The notes: generated by a model not told the origin, from the sequence alone. DNA of 43,185 bases from Rhizopus sp. PT2906 (GCA_025529335.1 JAMYHX010000375.1:1-43185), one strand, 5' to 3'; shown: positions 11,601-21,683, counted from the stretch's first letter. Numbers and translations: made by a program.

Positions 11601-12149
11601 GATGGGCTTGATTTCTTTGCTTTTTTACGTAAATTCTTTTCTTCATCGCTTTGTGTCTTTTCTTCTTCTTTAGAATCAATCTCTTGTTCCAATTCTGATT
11701 CTCCTGTGTTTGGTACTGATTCAGTAGCTAATGAATAGTTAATTTTTCTAGAATGATGTTGATCAACATGTTTTGCAAGTAAAGGAGCTCTTGGAGGATT
11801 ATGCTCAGCGGCTCTTTTAAAATGCTGTGAAATACGAGAGGAGACTGTAGCAAAAGGTGTGGCACCACTAAATGATGGTTAAAAATGTTGTCAAATATAT
11901 ATATTTATATATATAAGCTTACCCAAGTGTTGCATATTTATGCTTTACAATTATATTTGCCAATTCTTTTGGTGAGCTTGGTTTATTTCCCATTTTGATT
12001 AAAGCTTTCAAAATAGCCGTGAATACTTTATCTTTTGCATCATCAGGGTGGATTGGTACTGGTAAACCATTAGCACTGGTTCCTTCTTGACGCTTTTTTG
12101 GCTTATTTTCGACCGGATTTGTACTCGGTTTTTGATGGGCCATTATCAT
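8651..12149 (-). CDS. GDS1-type winged-helix plus APSES-like transcription regulator
   Basis: Exons 12149-11923 and 11867-8651 (55-nt intron) give 1147 residues. The N-terminal region (about 35-105) reads DKVFTAILKALIKMGNKPSS, ELANIIVKHKYATLGGATPF, ATVSSRISQHFKRAAEHNPP, the winged-helix (HARE-like) domain typical of yeast Gds1 and fungal homologues. A second domain in the middle (ITVIDHIAVCVVVLEK, IMRRLDTGFINGTALLAAGG, FGTWIPLRRAQELA, YFPSPLP) has the layout of an APSES/KilA-N DNA-binding domain. The rest is low-complexity: acidic, Ser-, Ala- and Asn-rich, with basic nuclear-localisation-like patches (KKRKLDQSPSRRK). Likely a nuclear DNA-binding regulator; targets unknown. A later Met (residue 3, MAHQ) could be the start. 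Confidence 0.82.
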
Positions 12150-12539
12150 AAAAAAATATATGTAAAATGAAGTGAGAAAAGAGGGTATTGAAATATGACA
12201 GATAAGGGAAGAAAGAAAGAAAAAAAAACAAAACTAAATTTCCCCCGGTGGAAAAATTTGGTCTCAAAGAACGGAGTTTTATTTAAAATCAAAAACATCA
12301 AAAGATCATGTTTATCAGCTAGTGTTCTATTTTATTTTTCCTTTCAATAAAAATGGCGTCTTTTTATTCCTTGAATATTTTTAATGAAGTAAGAGAAAAT
12401 AAAGAAAAAAAGAGAATAAGTATATCTCTTTTTTTATTATACTTTCCCTTTCCTCTTTCACTGTCTTTTTATTTTGTATCTCAGATTGATATTCCGATTG
12501 TCAATTCTACGAATTGAGGTTATTGTTCTTGAGTTTATT
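12150..12539. other. promoter-side spacer of the GDS1-like gene
   Basis: AT-rich, with homopurine and homopyrimidine tracts upstream of the minus-strand GDS1-like gene. Nothing coding recognised. Confidence 0.5.
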
Positions 12540-14112
12540 GTAAAACAAAGGTAACATCAAAGAGTACTGATATGTTTACAGTCAGGCTGGTGGATACTGA
12601 TAAGGTAAATGAAATACGAGTCCCACAAACATATGCAGTTAGTAAAAGCATTCAACTATATGAAAAAATTTCATTTTCTTTCTTCTCTTACCATTCTTGT
12701 AAACTGTTTGCACTGGATGAAAGCAATAGATGCACATTTGGGAGATATTGTGTTCGTTATACACACAGGGGTATACAGATTGTGCTTCTTAGATTACCAC
12801 CATATCGCATGTATCTTTTGATTCGTGAACCTATACCTAAACCACGGTCACCAACAAACATGATAGGTTTTACGTTTCTAGAAGATGTAGCATATTTGCG
12901 TTCATCTGAACAAAGTTTATCAGTGTATTTGCGTTTTTGTAGCTCGTAAGCTCTTTTTTGCCTCAGTCGACTTGGCGAGTATTAGAAATTTCGTATAACA
13001 TGTTAATGTTCAATATATGTATTATGTAATTCATTTAAATGTTCAAGATTTCTAGCACTAGTCGTATCAATTTTACTTAAAAGAGCCTCGGTTTTCATCA
13101 CTTGTCATAGTTTTTTAGCACGTTCAAGTTGTTTTCTATGTTTTCGAGCACCGTTTTTATAGTCAACTTCAGGTGCATGGACTTTGTATGGCCTAGGTAA
13201 CTACATGTATAAAAGGACATTTGAATAGTAGAATCACTTGCTTCTTGTTCTGACACGTAGTAATTGAGTATATTAATGTTAACGACAGAGATTTCCATTA
13301 TATCAATATCAGCATTATCTTCTTCTGACAGGCTTTCTAAAGCAGAGTACTTGTAGATCAAGGTGAGATTAAAAATTTTCCATGTCAAAGCTAGCAGTTT
13401 CTGTCATAGTAACAAGACCATTGTCAATACCCGAGCGTGTAATTTTACTCGATTTTAATAAGCCATCATCTATCTTCATATTCTCTACTTTGTCGATACA
13501 CTTGAGTGCATCTTGTGTGGTAGCACACGTCTTTTGTTGCTTGGTTCTTGTGTAAAAGATGGCGAAAAGAAAAGGAGCATCAACGTTCAGAGAGTTTAAA
13601 ATGCTTGGTACAAGGTATAGTGTTATTTTTAAAGTAAACTTGTTATAGCCTGTAGCGTGCAAAATACTGTTGGACATCAAGAAAGAAAGTTGATGCGATA
13701 TTGTACGAAAGCTTTCTTTTGAGGGTACGCATGTCTTCAAAAAGTTGATAATGAGTATACGAGTTTGCAATTCCTTCGATTCTGCATCGGCAAGCTTATC
13801 GCTAACCTCATCTTCTTCAATACCGTGGCTAAAGTGCTTAAACGGTATATCTTTGATTACGCCTCTTAAGGCCATCAATTGTAGTCCAGGAACGTCATTG
13901 CCTATTGAATCAGTCTCATCTTCTGCTAAGTCATCGCCTTTGTCGACACGTTTTTCAATCTTTAAAGCAAGAGCAGTTTCAAATTGTTGTTGAAGGGCTT
14001 CTATCAATTCATATTCTCTTTCATTTGATTTTCTTGCTCTTTCTTGTGCGACTTGGCTTGATTCAGCTACGACAGCTTGACTGAATTGAGCTTCATCGAT
14101 AAATCTTTTCAT
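12540..14112 (-). pseudogene. decayed TnpB/Fanzor-like RuvC nuclease relic
   Basis: Read on the minus strand, an open 247-codon start (14112 to 13369; MKRFIDEAQFSQAVV) ends just after SGIDNGLVTMT, which looks like a RuvC-I motif with its Asp codon at 13425-13423. Coding then continues in other frames: an open stretch to 13098, then KVHAPEVDYKNGARKHRKQ with in-frame stops, then RLRQKRAYELQKRKYTDKLC, then KPIMFVGDRGLGIGSRIKRY at about 12860-12800. After another frame change comes NEHNISQMCIYCF, one CxxC half of a zinc ribbon. The final stretch has lost the second Cys pair and the RuvC-III Asp in recognisable form. Order RuvC-I, GxGSRIK block, ENxTSQxCxxC-type ribbon fits TnpB/Fanzor proteins, which are abundant in Mucoromycota. 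At least three frame shifts and three stops make it inactive. Confidence 0.6.
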
Positions 14113-14390
14113 GCCTGTACGCTTCCACTCCGGAGGTTTATGTAATTTTGAGGGGAACTTAAAGATCCCTTTGCGGTTCTTTACCCTTCATAATACTACT
14201 GAAGAATAAAGGATGATGCAAAGAGAAAGAAAGGGGAGACTTATTTGATGTAATATATGAATTTATAAAGGGCTAGTTCTTCAACGCGGCTAAATTGGGT
14301 ATACGCTACGTGCACGAGGAAATCCCACGAGAGAGTCAATGCTACAAGCGCTACCTGTAATATCGTCAACTAAACGTTCCAATGCGTAGT

Positions 14391-14742
14391 GTCACGTTAA
14401 ACATATTCAGGAACAGACATCTTTCCATATTCCTTGATGTAGACTTTTATAAGGCAAACACTTGGTGCACTCAAAAATGCACTCAAAAATATACTAACGC
14501 TACGGCCGCTACCTATGTTGTCACTATACAACTTTACACTACCAAGGTCTCTGCCTAAGGCTGTCCAGTTCATTCTCTCTGATATAAAATACGATATCAT
14601 CATAATTACACGTGTTCTTGTTTCTTTGTTAATAGACTGACAACATAAAACTAGAATAAATAACGACATTTCTTTTTTATCTCTTTCTTTCTTAAAAGAA
14701 CAAAACAAGTTGGTAACTTCATAAACTCATGCTTAGCTTGAC
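14391..14742 (+). repeat. dispersed MITE-like element, copy A
   Basis: The segment 14490-14742 is repeated in the same orientation at about 30998-31281, with shared blocks such as ATAAAATACGATRTCATCAT, CATAAAACTAGAATAAAT and TTACACTACCAARGTCTCTG. Ends resemble inverted repeats: GTCACGTTAAACAT at 14391-14404 against ATGCTTAGCTTGAC at 14729-14742 (10 of 14 pair). The right end of copy B, ATGTTTAACGCGAC, pairs 13 of 14 with the left end of copy A. A partial internal copy of the ACGCTACGGCCGCTACCTAT block lies just outside at about 14330-14355. No coding capacity or clear target-site duplication seen. Confidence 0.65.
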
Positions 14743-14842
14743 AAAATATAACTAAAAGGCAAGCTGGGGACTTTATTGAAAAGGTATCACAAGAAGCATT
14801 CACTATATCTTCTAACTATACAGAAAATAAGTATTTATATTT

Positions 14843-15552
14843 TTAATTAGGAAGGCAAGGGAAAAAAAGTACTTCGAACGACGGAAGATATTGCCCAATT
14901 TGAAAATGTTCTCCAGAAAGTCAGTGTTAGAGATAAAGCAGAGGATATCCCAGCAGATGCAGGTGTCGACTCTCAAGAGTCTCAATATGTGAATGTTCTT
15001 TCTCAAGATAGTGATCAGGGAATTCAGACTGATACAAGTGTTCCTTTTATGGATATTGTGTACAATGAAAGTGAACTGGGCAACTCGTATAAAGACAGGC
15101 AACCAGTAACCGAAACAGAAGAATCTTCTTCTTCTTCTTCCGTGATAGGCTATGTATGGACAAGGACCCTGAGCGAGCTAAATATGGGTTCATTTGGAAA
15201 GAAAGAAATGCCTACCACTAACGAAAAAATCAAGTCAATCTATGATGATGCTCATAAGAATGCTATGAACAAGACTTTAAAACCAGGAAATATGGATAAA
15301 AAGCTGTTTCTTTCTGCTTTATTTGACTACCCAACTCAAGAAGAATAATGGAAAAAATACTTAGTACCTATTGCACGACTGCCTGAAAACATCGTCAGCT
15401 GCATAAAATCAATGGAAAAGGCTATGGATGATAACACCATTATGAAAGTAGAAGAAGCTCAACTAAACAGTGTTGAAGAACTAGCTCTTCATCATATAAC
15501 CTTGGGTATCTACTTGAATCATTCCATAAATTCAAGTGAACCTTTGTGCTAG
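14843..15552 (+). pseudogene. eroded gene of unrecognised family
   Basis: An open frame starts right after an acceptor-like tttttaattag at about 14848 (EGKGKKVLRTTEDIAQFENV), runs to a TAA at 15346-15348 (DYPTQEE), and then continues in the same frame for 67 more codons (WKKYLVPIARLPENIV, LALHHITLGIYLNHSINS) to a TAG at 15550-15552. Composition of both parts is protein-like and charged, so the TAA looks like a premature stop in a once longer protein. The upstream exon is missing where copy A of the dispersed repeat now lies. Beyond 15552, further coding-like pieces in the other frames occur (SITDPLISSRQSFIALNRT near 15600; VASPRIESDSDFAAIWFD near 15955). I do not recognise the family; a species-specific repeated gene is possible. 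Confidence 0.4.
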
Positions 15553-16512
15553 TGCGTTTTTTACCCTTGATCCCAAAAGAGGCTTTTAGTCTCCATTACC
15601 GACCCTTTGATCTCGTCCAGGCAGTCTTTTATTGCACTCAACAGAACGTTTAATAAAACAAAATCCGTTATTTTAAAATTTATAATACAAAATATACAAA
15701 ATACGACATCTTGCAACGACATTACTTTCTAGAAATAGTGTATACGACACCCAGAAAAGGAACTGACGTGTACTGTTTTTCGCCTTAGTCGTTTCTTTGA
15801 TCACAGGGGACTATAAATAATTATTTAAAGAATTATTGTTGCTGACTATTATGAAGAAATAGAGATTGATTTGACAATATTGGTGGTTTTGTGTGCATTC
15901 GAAAAGGTTAAGAATTAAGTGAAAGACAGCTGTTTGAAACTGAGGAAAAATGTCGCTTCGCCGCGTATCGAGTCAGACTCCGACTTTGCGGCCATCTGGT
16001 TTGACATTCCGAAATGCAATCTAAATCATGATGCTAACCCAACATACAACAGTCAACCTTTTCATTCTGAATAAATCAATGTAAGCCCATTTGAGCTTAA
16101 AGGTGTCTATTTTTTTGTGTGTTGATCAATTGCTTTATTGCTATATCTCTTTTACGCTGTGGATACCTTTATAAATTACATGATATTCTTCTTTTATTGA
16201 TAAACAAGGTACTATCCATTACACCAAATAAACACTTTATTATGTTCTATGTTGTCAACAACTCACAAATATCTCACATATCCATATTATCTGCTATCTA
16301 GTCTTTTTAGTTGAACAAAAGACTAAAATAATAATAAAAAAATGAACTGATTTTTGTTAGATCTTTTACATGTAATTTTATATATTAAAAAAGAACAAAA
16401 GAAAAAAGAAAATAACCCTTTTGATATCGTCTACATAAAAAGAATAGAAGCGTTGATTATTTCCTTGTGTTTCTTTTAAGTTGAATTGAAGGATTGTGTA
16501 TGTTGAAGTTTA
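15553..16512. other. gene-poor stretch with coding relics
   Basis: Continuation of the decayed zone up to the 3' end of the COX gene. About 15840-16070 stays mostly open on the plus strand with one stop (VADYYEEIEIDLTILVVL; FDIPKCNLNHDANPTYNSQP), probably the rest of the eroded gene upstream. 16100-16510 is AT-rich with nothing recognised. Confidence 0.35.
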
Positions 16513-17090
16513 TTAATCGCTGGTAACATAACCCTTTCCTTTGTAACCTTCTGAAGAGATACCAGTGATGGGGTTGGAGTTCTGGCTCTTGAGATATTCG
16601 TTGGTGGCTTCTTCCCATTCTTTGCTGATAGTCTTGGGTGTTTCTTGTCCTATAAAATATATAAGTATTTAAACTTGGCATCTCTTTAATTTCATTACCA
16701 TTAACACGGATAGCATAGAAGAGAGCGGCAGAGGCAGCAATAACACCAGAGACACCACCAACAACCTTCATGCCATGACCAGGCTTGGTCAAAGGTTCAC
16801 GAGGACCGTGAGGGCCAAAAGCAATGTAATCTATCAAGTGTCAATAGGATTCCTGAAACAAAGATAATAAAAAACTACTCACAGGCAGCCTTCTTTTCTT
16901 CAAGAGAAAGAACCTTCCAGTCACCCTTTTGTGCTTCTTCAAGTTGTTTAGCAATGGTGTTTTGTTCGGCAGTAGAAAGAGTCTTCCAACGAGTTTCAAT
17001 GTTTTGGACAGAAACGTTAGTAGAGGCGTTACGGCGACCGACCATACGGGTGGCACCAGTGCGAGCACGAACAGCAGCAGAACGAAGCAT
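16513..17090 (-). CDS. COX5: cytochrome c oxidase subunit IV (yeast Cox5 type), mitochondrial
   Basis: Exons 17090-16883, 16830-16699 and 16649-16513 give 158 residues. The N-terminus is an arginine-rich, acid-poor presequence (MLRSAAVRARTGATRMVGRR NAST). The mature part has IETRWKTLSTAEQNTIAKQL, GDWKVLSLEEKKAAYYIAFG and PHGPREPL, the hallmark of fungal COX IV/Cox5a-b, then one membrane span (VVGGVSGVIAASAALFYAI) and an intermembrane-space tail (TPKTISKEWEEATNEYLKSQ, NPITGISSEGYKGKGYV). This nuclear-encoded subunit of respiratory complex IV contacts Cox1 and cytochrome c. Both introns are about 50 nt and the first donor is GTGAGT. Codon use is more biased (C-ending codons) than in neighbouring genes, as expected for high expression. 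Confidence 0.93.
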
Positions 17091-17504
17091 GTTGATTATA
17101 ATTTAAGAGAAGAGGAGGAGTAGAAAGGGTTGGCGGCGTTTTTTAATTTTTTTTTCAATTGCAAGTTTTTTCTGATCTTTTTGCCATGCCAGCCAGGGAG
17201 GCTGAGTCAAATACCGGGGCACCACTCAAAAGTAACACTCCGATAACTTGCCAGTTGTCTATGTTTTACGCTCCTGCAAGAATGGCATCTACGTCACTAC
17301 TATATACATTCATTCTCCGGTACTTGCAACTTCAGGTAACTTTAAAGTTACTATTGAAAAGCACTTTGAAATATTTAACTTTTTTGTGAATGCTCTTGAA
17401 GTAAAGGTTATTAAGTGCAATAGACTTTTTTTCAAAGTGTTTATTATATTAATTGTAAAAAAGGGAAAAAATCATTGTTGTATTGATAGAAGTGTATGAG
17501 AAGA
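17091..17504. other. upstream region of the COX gene
   Basis: Pyrimidine-rich leader directly before the COX start (on the minus strand), then AT-rich DNA. Open frames here lack protein-like composition. Nothing else seen. Confidence 0.5.
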
Positions 17505-17700
17505 TTATTCGACGTCATACATTGCAGTAGCTGCTTCTTTCAAAGTGTTTATCAACAAAGACATTTCGTTTAACTTGTCCTTACTGGGCTAATAAAGCAA
17601 ATCTTCTTCCTTCGTTGATGAATTCTTTAAAACGCAGGCTTCGCTCCTCCATGTCACTATTACTTTGAATGTTACCAAAGTGGAGGTTTTTAGTTTCCAT
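17505..17700 (-). pseudogene. small helical ORF broken by a 4-nt frame shift
   Basis: From an ATG at 17700 the minus strand encodes METKNLHFGNIQSNSDMEER, SLRFKEFINEGRRFALLAQ and then a TAA. Four bases later, in the next frame, DKLNEMSLLINTLKEAATAM YDVE continues to a stop at 17507-17505. The two halves together would make one charged, helix-forming protein of about 63 residues, like a small coiled-coil subunit. The junction is CAG-TAAG-GAC; no GT..AG intron restores the frame, since every downstream AG falls in the wrong phase. Either a real frame-shift mutation, an assembly error, or chance. Family not recognised. Confidence 0.35.
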
Positions 17701-17811
17701 GACTGTCCCTTTTATTGTTTATTACGCTTAGTTGGCCGCTAAGTAGAATAAAAAAAAAAGATAATGCATTATTCCAAAAACAAGGAACAAACTTTATTTA
17801 AAAAGTAAACT

Positions 17812-19905
17812 CTAGAGACGCAGGTTGGCAATCTCCCTCAAGATAGACACTTCACTGGCAACCTTTTGTTGCTGAGCAGGAGCCAACTCTTCTCCACGAC
17901 CCATTTTCTCTTTTAACTCTGCAATTTGTCTAAGTTTCTTTTCCAGATTACGGATCTTCTTTTGCTTATCTTCAGTCGATAATGCAGCGTCACCCGTAGT
18001 TGAGTTATTCTCTGACTCATTCTTGGACTCCTTCTTTTGGTTGTTGTTTTTCTTTGGTTTTCCGCCTACGGGAGCACCAACAACTTTTCTTTGGGAAGGT
18101 GCGCCTTTGCCAACACCATTCAAGGCAGCCGCACGTTCAGAAAGTGACATAGGTTTACCACCACCACGAAGATGAGGCGGTCTATAAGCTCCTGAAGGAA
18201 TTGCTGTTGTCTTGGCAGCGCTTGTCTTGGATGGAAGTATCTTGATGGGTGTAGGTGGAGGCGACATAGATCGCATGGGGAAAAGTGCTACAGGCTGAGG
18301 ACGATATGAGATTTGATAGAGCTCTTCGATTTCCTCTTCATACACTAATGTGCCAGATTGATGCCACAATTTGAATCCGTTGTCGACACGAAGACGTGGC
18401 GTCATGGTAGCAGTCAGTAGGAATCGACCACAGGGAGACCATTCGCAATGAGAGGCGTTGGATGCAGAGAAGGTATTAAGCTTTTTCAACGTCTTTCTGT
18501 CCCAAAGATCGACAGTACCGTTCAAGTTTCCAAAACCGGCAATACAAATAGTACGTCCTTGAGGATTATATCGAACAAAGTTACGAGGGTTGATACCAAA
18601 GTCATGGACAGGTTTTGCTCTATGGTCAAACAAAGTAGCCTTGGCAGGCATAGAACCGTAGATGACAATAAATTCTTTTGAATCAGGCCCCCAAGTAACA
18701 TCGTGAACAGGACCTTCCTTGTCAAGAGGCACGCGACAGTCAAAATTACCAGCGACAGCAAGGTAGTAAAGGTTTGTTTCACCATAGTATGATTTGTTGG
18801 ACTTATCCACATCAGTGTGTGTCAGCACAAGGAGATTGGTACCCAAATCGTTCCAATAGAGCGTCACGCTGTCTGCCTTGAAGAATGTCTTGCTCGAGAG
18901 TGGTGACTTAAAGTTGGGAACACTATACATACGGACAACACCTGGAGCACCCTAAGCGTACAGTTAGTCAAGTCCTAGTAATACCTGTTATAAAACACTT
19001 GCCTTCTTTTCAGGCACAAATACTGCAACAGCGGGAGATTTGCCTGGACTTAATGAAAACTGAGCAATACCTTCGATTTGAAGTCTAGCCCATACAGCTA
19101 CACATTGTATGTTAACAAACTGTAACAAGAAAGAAAAATATTGATACTACCTTTGCCAACATTTCTGCTTTCCCAAAAATGGAGTTCACCAGTGACCATA
19201 CGAGCGCAGTATTTTTCATCATCTGTCCACTGAAAATTCCTAATGCAAGTCCTTTAGTCTCTCCCTATCTTTTTCTTTGTTGATAATGTTCATTTACCAG
19301 TTATTTTGAGCTTTTTGAGTGAAAGCTGCAATTTCCTGCCCTGTCTTTGCATCCCAAATAGTCAAGTTGTTGTTTGCAGAACCATCTTCTCGCTTGGCTG
19401 TAATTTTTGATCAAGATGGTTAATGATCGAAAAAATAAATAAACAAGTTCAAACTTACAGGGACGTTCCCAAGTGGCAACATAACTTCCTTGAGGTGAGA
19501 ACCAAAAGTCAATTACGTTCTCTCTTTTGATTTCGCATCGTGGTTCCAAACTGTTGGCATCAAACACTTTCACACTATAAATATATTAATAACCATAAAT
19601 AGCAATGATCACTAGATTTACCATTGATTAGTGGAGTAAGCGTAGGCATGGCCATGTTTACTGTACAAGAACATACGAGCGGCTGTTTCTGGTCTAGATT
19701 AGGCAGGTGAATAAATACAGGAATGGTCATTCACAGAGAATTATGCTTTCTTACTTTGCGAATTGGCTGGTGGGCTTTAGCTCGGGATAGCCATTCCAGA
19801 TTGTCAAATCCTTTTGAGAACGAACTATGAATGGTTTAGAATCATGATTTATCTTTTAGTAGGATGCAACTTACACGAGAATTGGGTAAGTGGTCTGGCA
19901 GACAT
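17812..19905 (-). CDS. eIF2A: eukaryotic translation initiation factor 2A
   Basis: Eight exons (19905-19875, 19824-19755, 19693-19622, 19574-19459, 19397-19298, 19239-19151, 19097-19003, 18951-17812) give 570 residues. An irregular beta-propeller of WD-like repeats spans about 1-420: FRSQKDLTIWNGYPE, WERPSKREDGSANNNLTIWD, WTDDEKYCARMVTGELHFWE, VTLYWNDLGTNLLVLTHTDV, GPVHDVTWGPDSKEFIVIYG, FGNLNGTVDLWDRKTLKKL, HCEWSPCGRFLLTATMTPRL. The tail is basic with a coiled coil (KKIRNLEKKLRQIAELKEK). eIF2A delivers initiator tRNA under alternative initiation conditions. The last intron (19002-18952) has a GC donor (AAG|GCAAGT) and a CTAAC branch-like site; reading through would hit a stop at once. All junctions keep frame. 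Confidence 0.93.
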
Positions 19906-20568
19906 TGGGAGCAAAGTACGAAGAAAAAGAGCGGAATAAGAAAAAAATAGGCAGAGAGAAAAGAATAGGAGGAGGAGGAGAAAAAGCAGTACCGCTTAAC
20001 ATCCCGCTTGAGGCAAAGTTGAGTTCATATTCTCTTTGTAAATTACTACTTTCCAACAGCATTCGATGTAATCCTTTTTTGATAAATGTATGTGTAGTTT
20101 AGAATATGTTTTTTAAATAAAAGAGTGATTGGGTTGAATTGAACATATGGACCATTGTTGTCAGTTCAGCGTGCTTTAAGAAATTTCTTACTTTTCTCTG
20201 ATTGGTCCCAATGAAGAGTGAGCACTCGCCAACACTTTTCATTTGCTGATTTAAGAAAAGCACATTCACTGATCTCTTGATCATCCTATTATTTTTTTTA
20301 TAAATAAAAAAAAAAGAAACTCTAAATAGAGAAAAAAAAGATAACCAGACAAAATCTTAATACAATGCTTTAGCATTCTGCAGTCGATTATGTAAGCAGA
20401 CGTATCTATAGTAAGAACAACTGCTATGGCAACATATGATAAACAATCGTTGATATGGATAATGAGCTGTGACATTTGAACTCAGCGCTCACACACCTTC
20501 TTTTGGAACCCTAAGAAGCATTTATGCAGTCAAACTAATTAGATTGGGCAAGTGTTTCAATTTGAGCT

Positions 20569-20574
20569 CACGTG
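20569..20574 (+). promoter_or_regulatory. E-box CACGTG upstream of bHLH gene
   Basis: Perfect palindromic E-box 186 bp before the bHLH ATG; a typical class B bHLH site. Functional role inferred. Confidence 0.45.
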
Positions 20575-20655
20575 TAAAATTAAACGACAAAAAATAAGAG
20601 GAATATGTGTGGATCCATCTTCTAAACGTGACCATGAATCAACCAATCAGAATTA

Positions 20656-20661
20656 CACGTG
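20656..20661 (+). promoter_or_regulatory. second E-box CACGTG, nine bases after a CCAAT box
   Basis: Perfect E-box 99 bp before the ATG; a CCAAT motif lies at 20643-20647. Paired E-boxes before a bHLH gene suggest possible autoregulation. Confidence 0.45.
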
Positions 20662-20759
20662 GTTTTTTCATACCTTTGTTATTGGATCAAGGTATATTAT
20701 AGGATTATTTTCCTACGTTTCTTGTTTTCCTTTCTTCCTTCTTTCTTTTCAATTAAAGA

Positions 20760-21683
20760 ATGGCTCCTGCACCAAAGAAAAGAAAAAGATCAATGGTCGA
20801 AACTAGCAAGCCGACGACAACAACAGGAACAGTATCGGCAAGCAATCCTCCTTCAACACCTACCACTACCGTTGCTTTACCTCCCCCCATGGTACCCTAT
20901 CATTTTATACCTTATCCAGTCTATCATCCGCCGCCACATCCCTATTATTTACCCATTCATCCTCCCATCTCTCCTCGTCAATCACCTACGCTTACATCCT
21001 CTACTTCCTCATCTAATCAACCACGTATTCTGCCTAAAACACCTAATTCAAATGCAGCTACTAGCCCTGCAGCTGCATTCTATACCTACCATCCTTACCA
21101 AGTCTCGCCACAATTACATCCTGGCCGTCACAACTCAATCTCAAGTACAACTGCGGATGAGCGAGAACAAGCTAGAAAAATATCTCATAGCGCGATTGAA
21201 CGAAGACGGCGTGAACGGATCAACGATAAAATAGCTCAGCTCAAACAATTGATTCCGTCCTGTGCTGATCGACACAACCTACACAAAATGACCGTCCTTC
21301 AGAGTGCAATTGATTATATAGTCTATCTCAGAAAGGTCGTTCAAGATTTGGGCAAAGATCCGGATCAGTTGCCTCCAAAAATTAAGTCCAAAGAACCAGA
21401 GCAACAGCAACAGCAAGAACAATCTACTGAACAGCTACCACCACCTCAAATCGGACATGAAGAAGAAGAGGAAGATGATGATGAAGATGACGAAGAGTCT
21501 TGGTCAACGCCATGCTCCCCTACTAAAAAGCAACCTTCTGTGCTACCGACTCCACCTTCTACTGGGCTGAAGCCGATGGATTTGCTGACAAACCATAAAA
21601 AAACACAAGAATTACCAAGCCCTCCTAGCTCTTCTTCTTCCACTGTTGAACGAAATATGAATCTAGAAAACCTACTTTGTTAA
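20760..21683 (+). CDS. bHLH transcription factor
   Basis: Single-exon ORF of 307 residues. The bHLH domain spans about 138-195: basic region SHSAIERRRRERINDKIAQL (His, Glu and Arg at the E-box-reading positions of class B factors), helix 1 to LKQLIPSC, a loop with ADRHNLHKM, and helix 2 TVLQSAIDYIVYLRKVVQDL. The N-terminal third is rich in Pro, Ser, Thr and Tyr/His-Pro (VYHPPPHPYYLPIHPP), and the C-terminal part has a Gln run, an acidic run (EEEEEDDDEDDEES) and SP/TP sites. The general fungal set (Ino2/4, Cbf1, sterol-type factors) uses the same DNA code; no leucine zipper follows clearly, so the subfamily is open. Confidence 0.88.
   Translation: MAPAPKKRKRSMVETSKPTTTTGTVSASNPPSTPTTTVALPPPMVPYHFIPYPVYHPPPHPYYLPIHPPISPRQSPTLTSSTSSSNQPRILPKTPNSNAATSPAAAFYTYHPYQVSPQLHPGRHNSISSTTADEREQARKISHSAIERRRRERINDKIAQLKQLIPSCADRHNLHKMTVLQSAIDYIVYLRKVVQDLGKDPDQLPPKIKSKEPEQQQQQEQSTEQLPPPQIGHEEEEEDDDEDDEESWSTPCSPTKKQPSVLPTPPSTGLKPMDLLTNHKKTQELPSPPSSSSSTVERNMNLENLLC

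Larger units (their letters stand above)
19906..20759. promoter_or_regulatory. divergent promoter region of eIF2A and bHLH gene
   Basis: The 854 bp between the two start codons. Next to eIF2A there is a strongly pyrimidine-rich tract on its coding strand (about 19910-19990). On the bHLH side there are two perfect E-boxes (CACGTG at 20569-20574 and 20656-20661) and a CCAAT at 20643-20647. No coding gene supported. Confidence 0.55.

Noticed and set aside
12572..12949. Plus-strand ORFs that start MFTVRLVDTDK, resembling the start of DNA polymerase zeta
   Set aside because: The likeness ends after ten residues; the minus strand reads as a far better nuclease relic.
17159..17499. Overlapping plus-strand ORFs upstream of the COX gene
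   Set aside because: No protein-like composition and they lie in the promoter region.
19871..20062. 63-codon ORF overlapping the eIF2A start out of frame (possible uORF)
   Set aside because: A long pyrimidine tract just before the eIF2A ATG suggests the transcript starts downstream of this ATG, and the tail of the ORF is low-complexity (Ser, Phe, Pro) from that tract.
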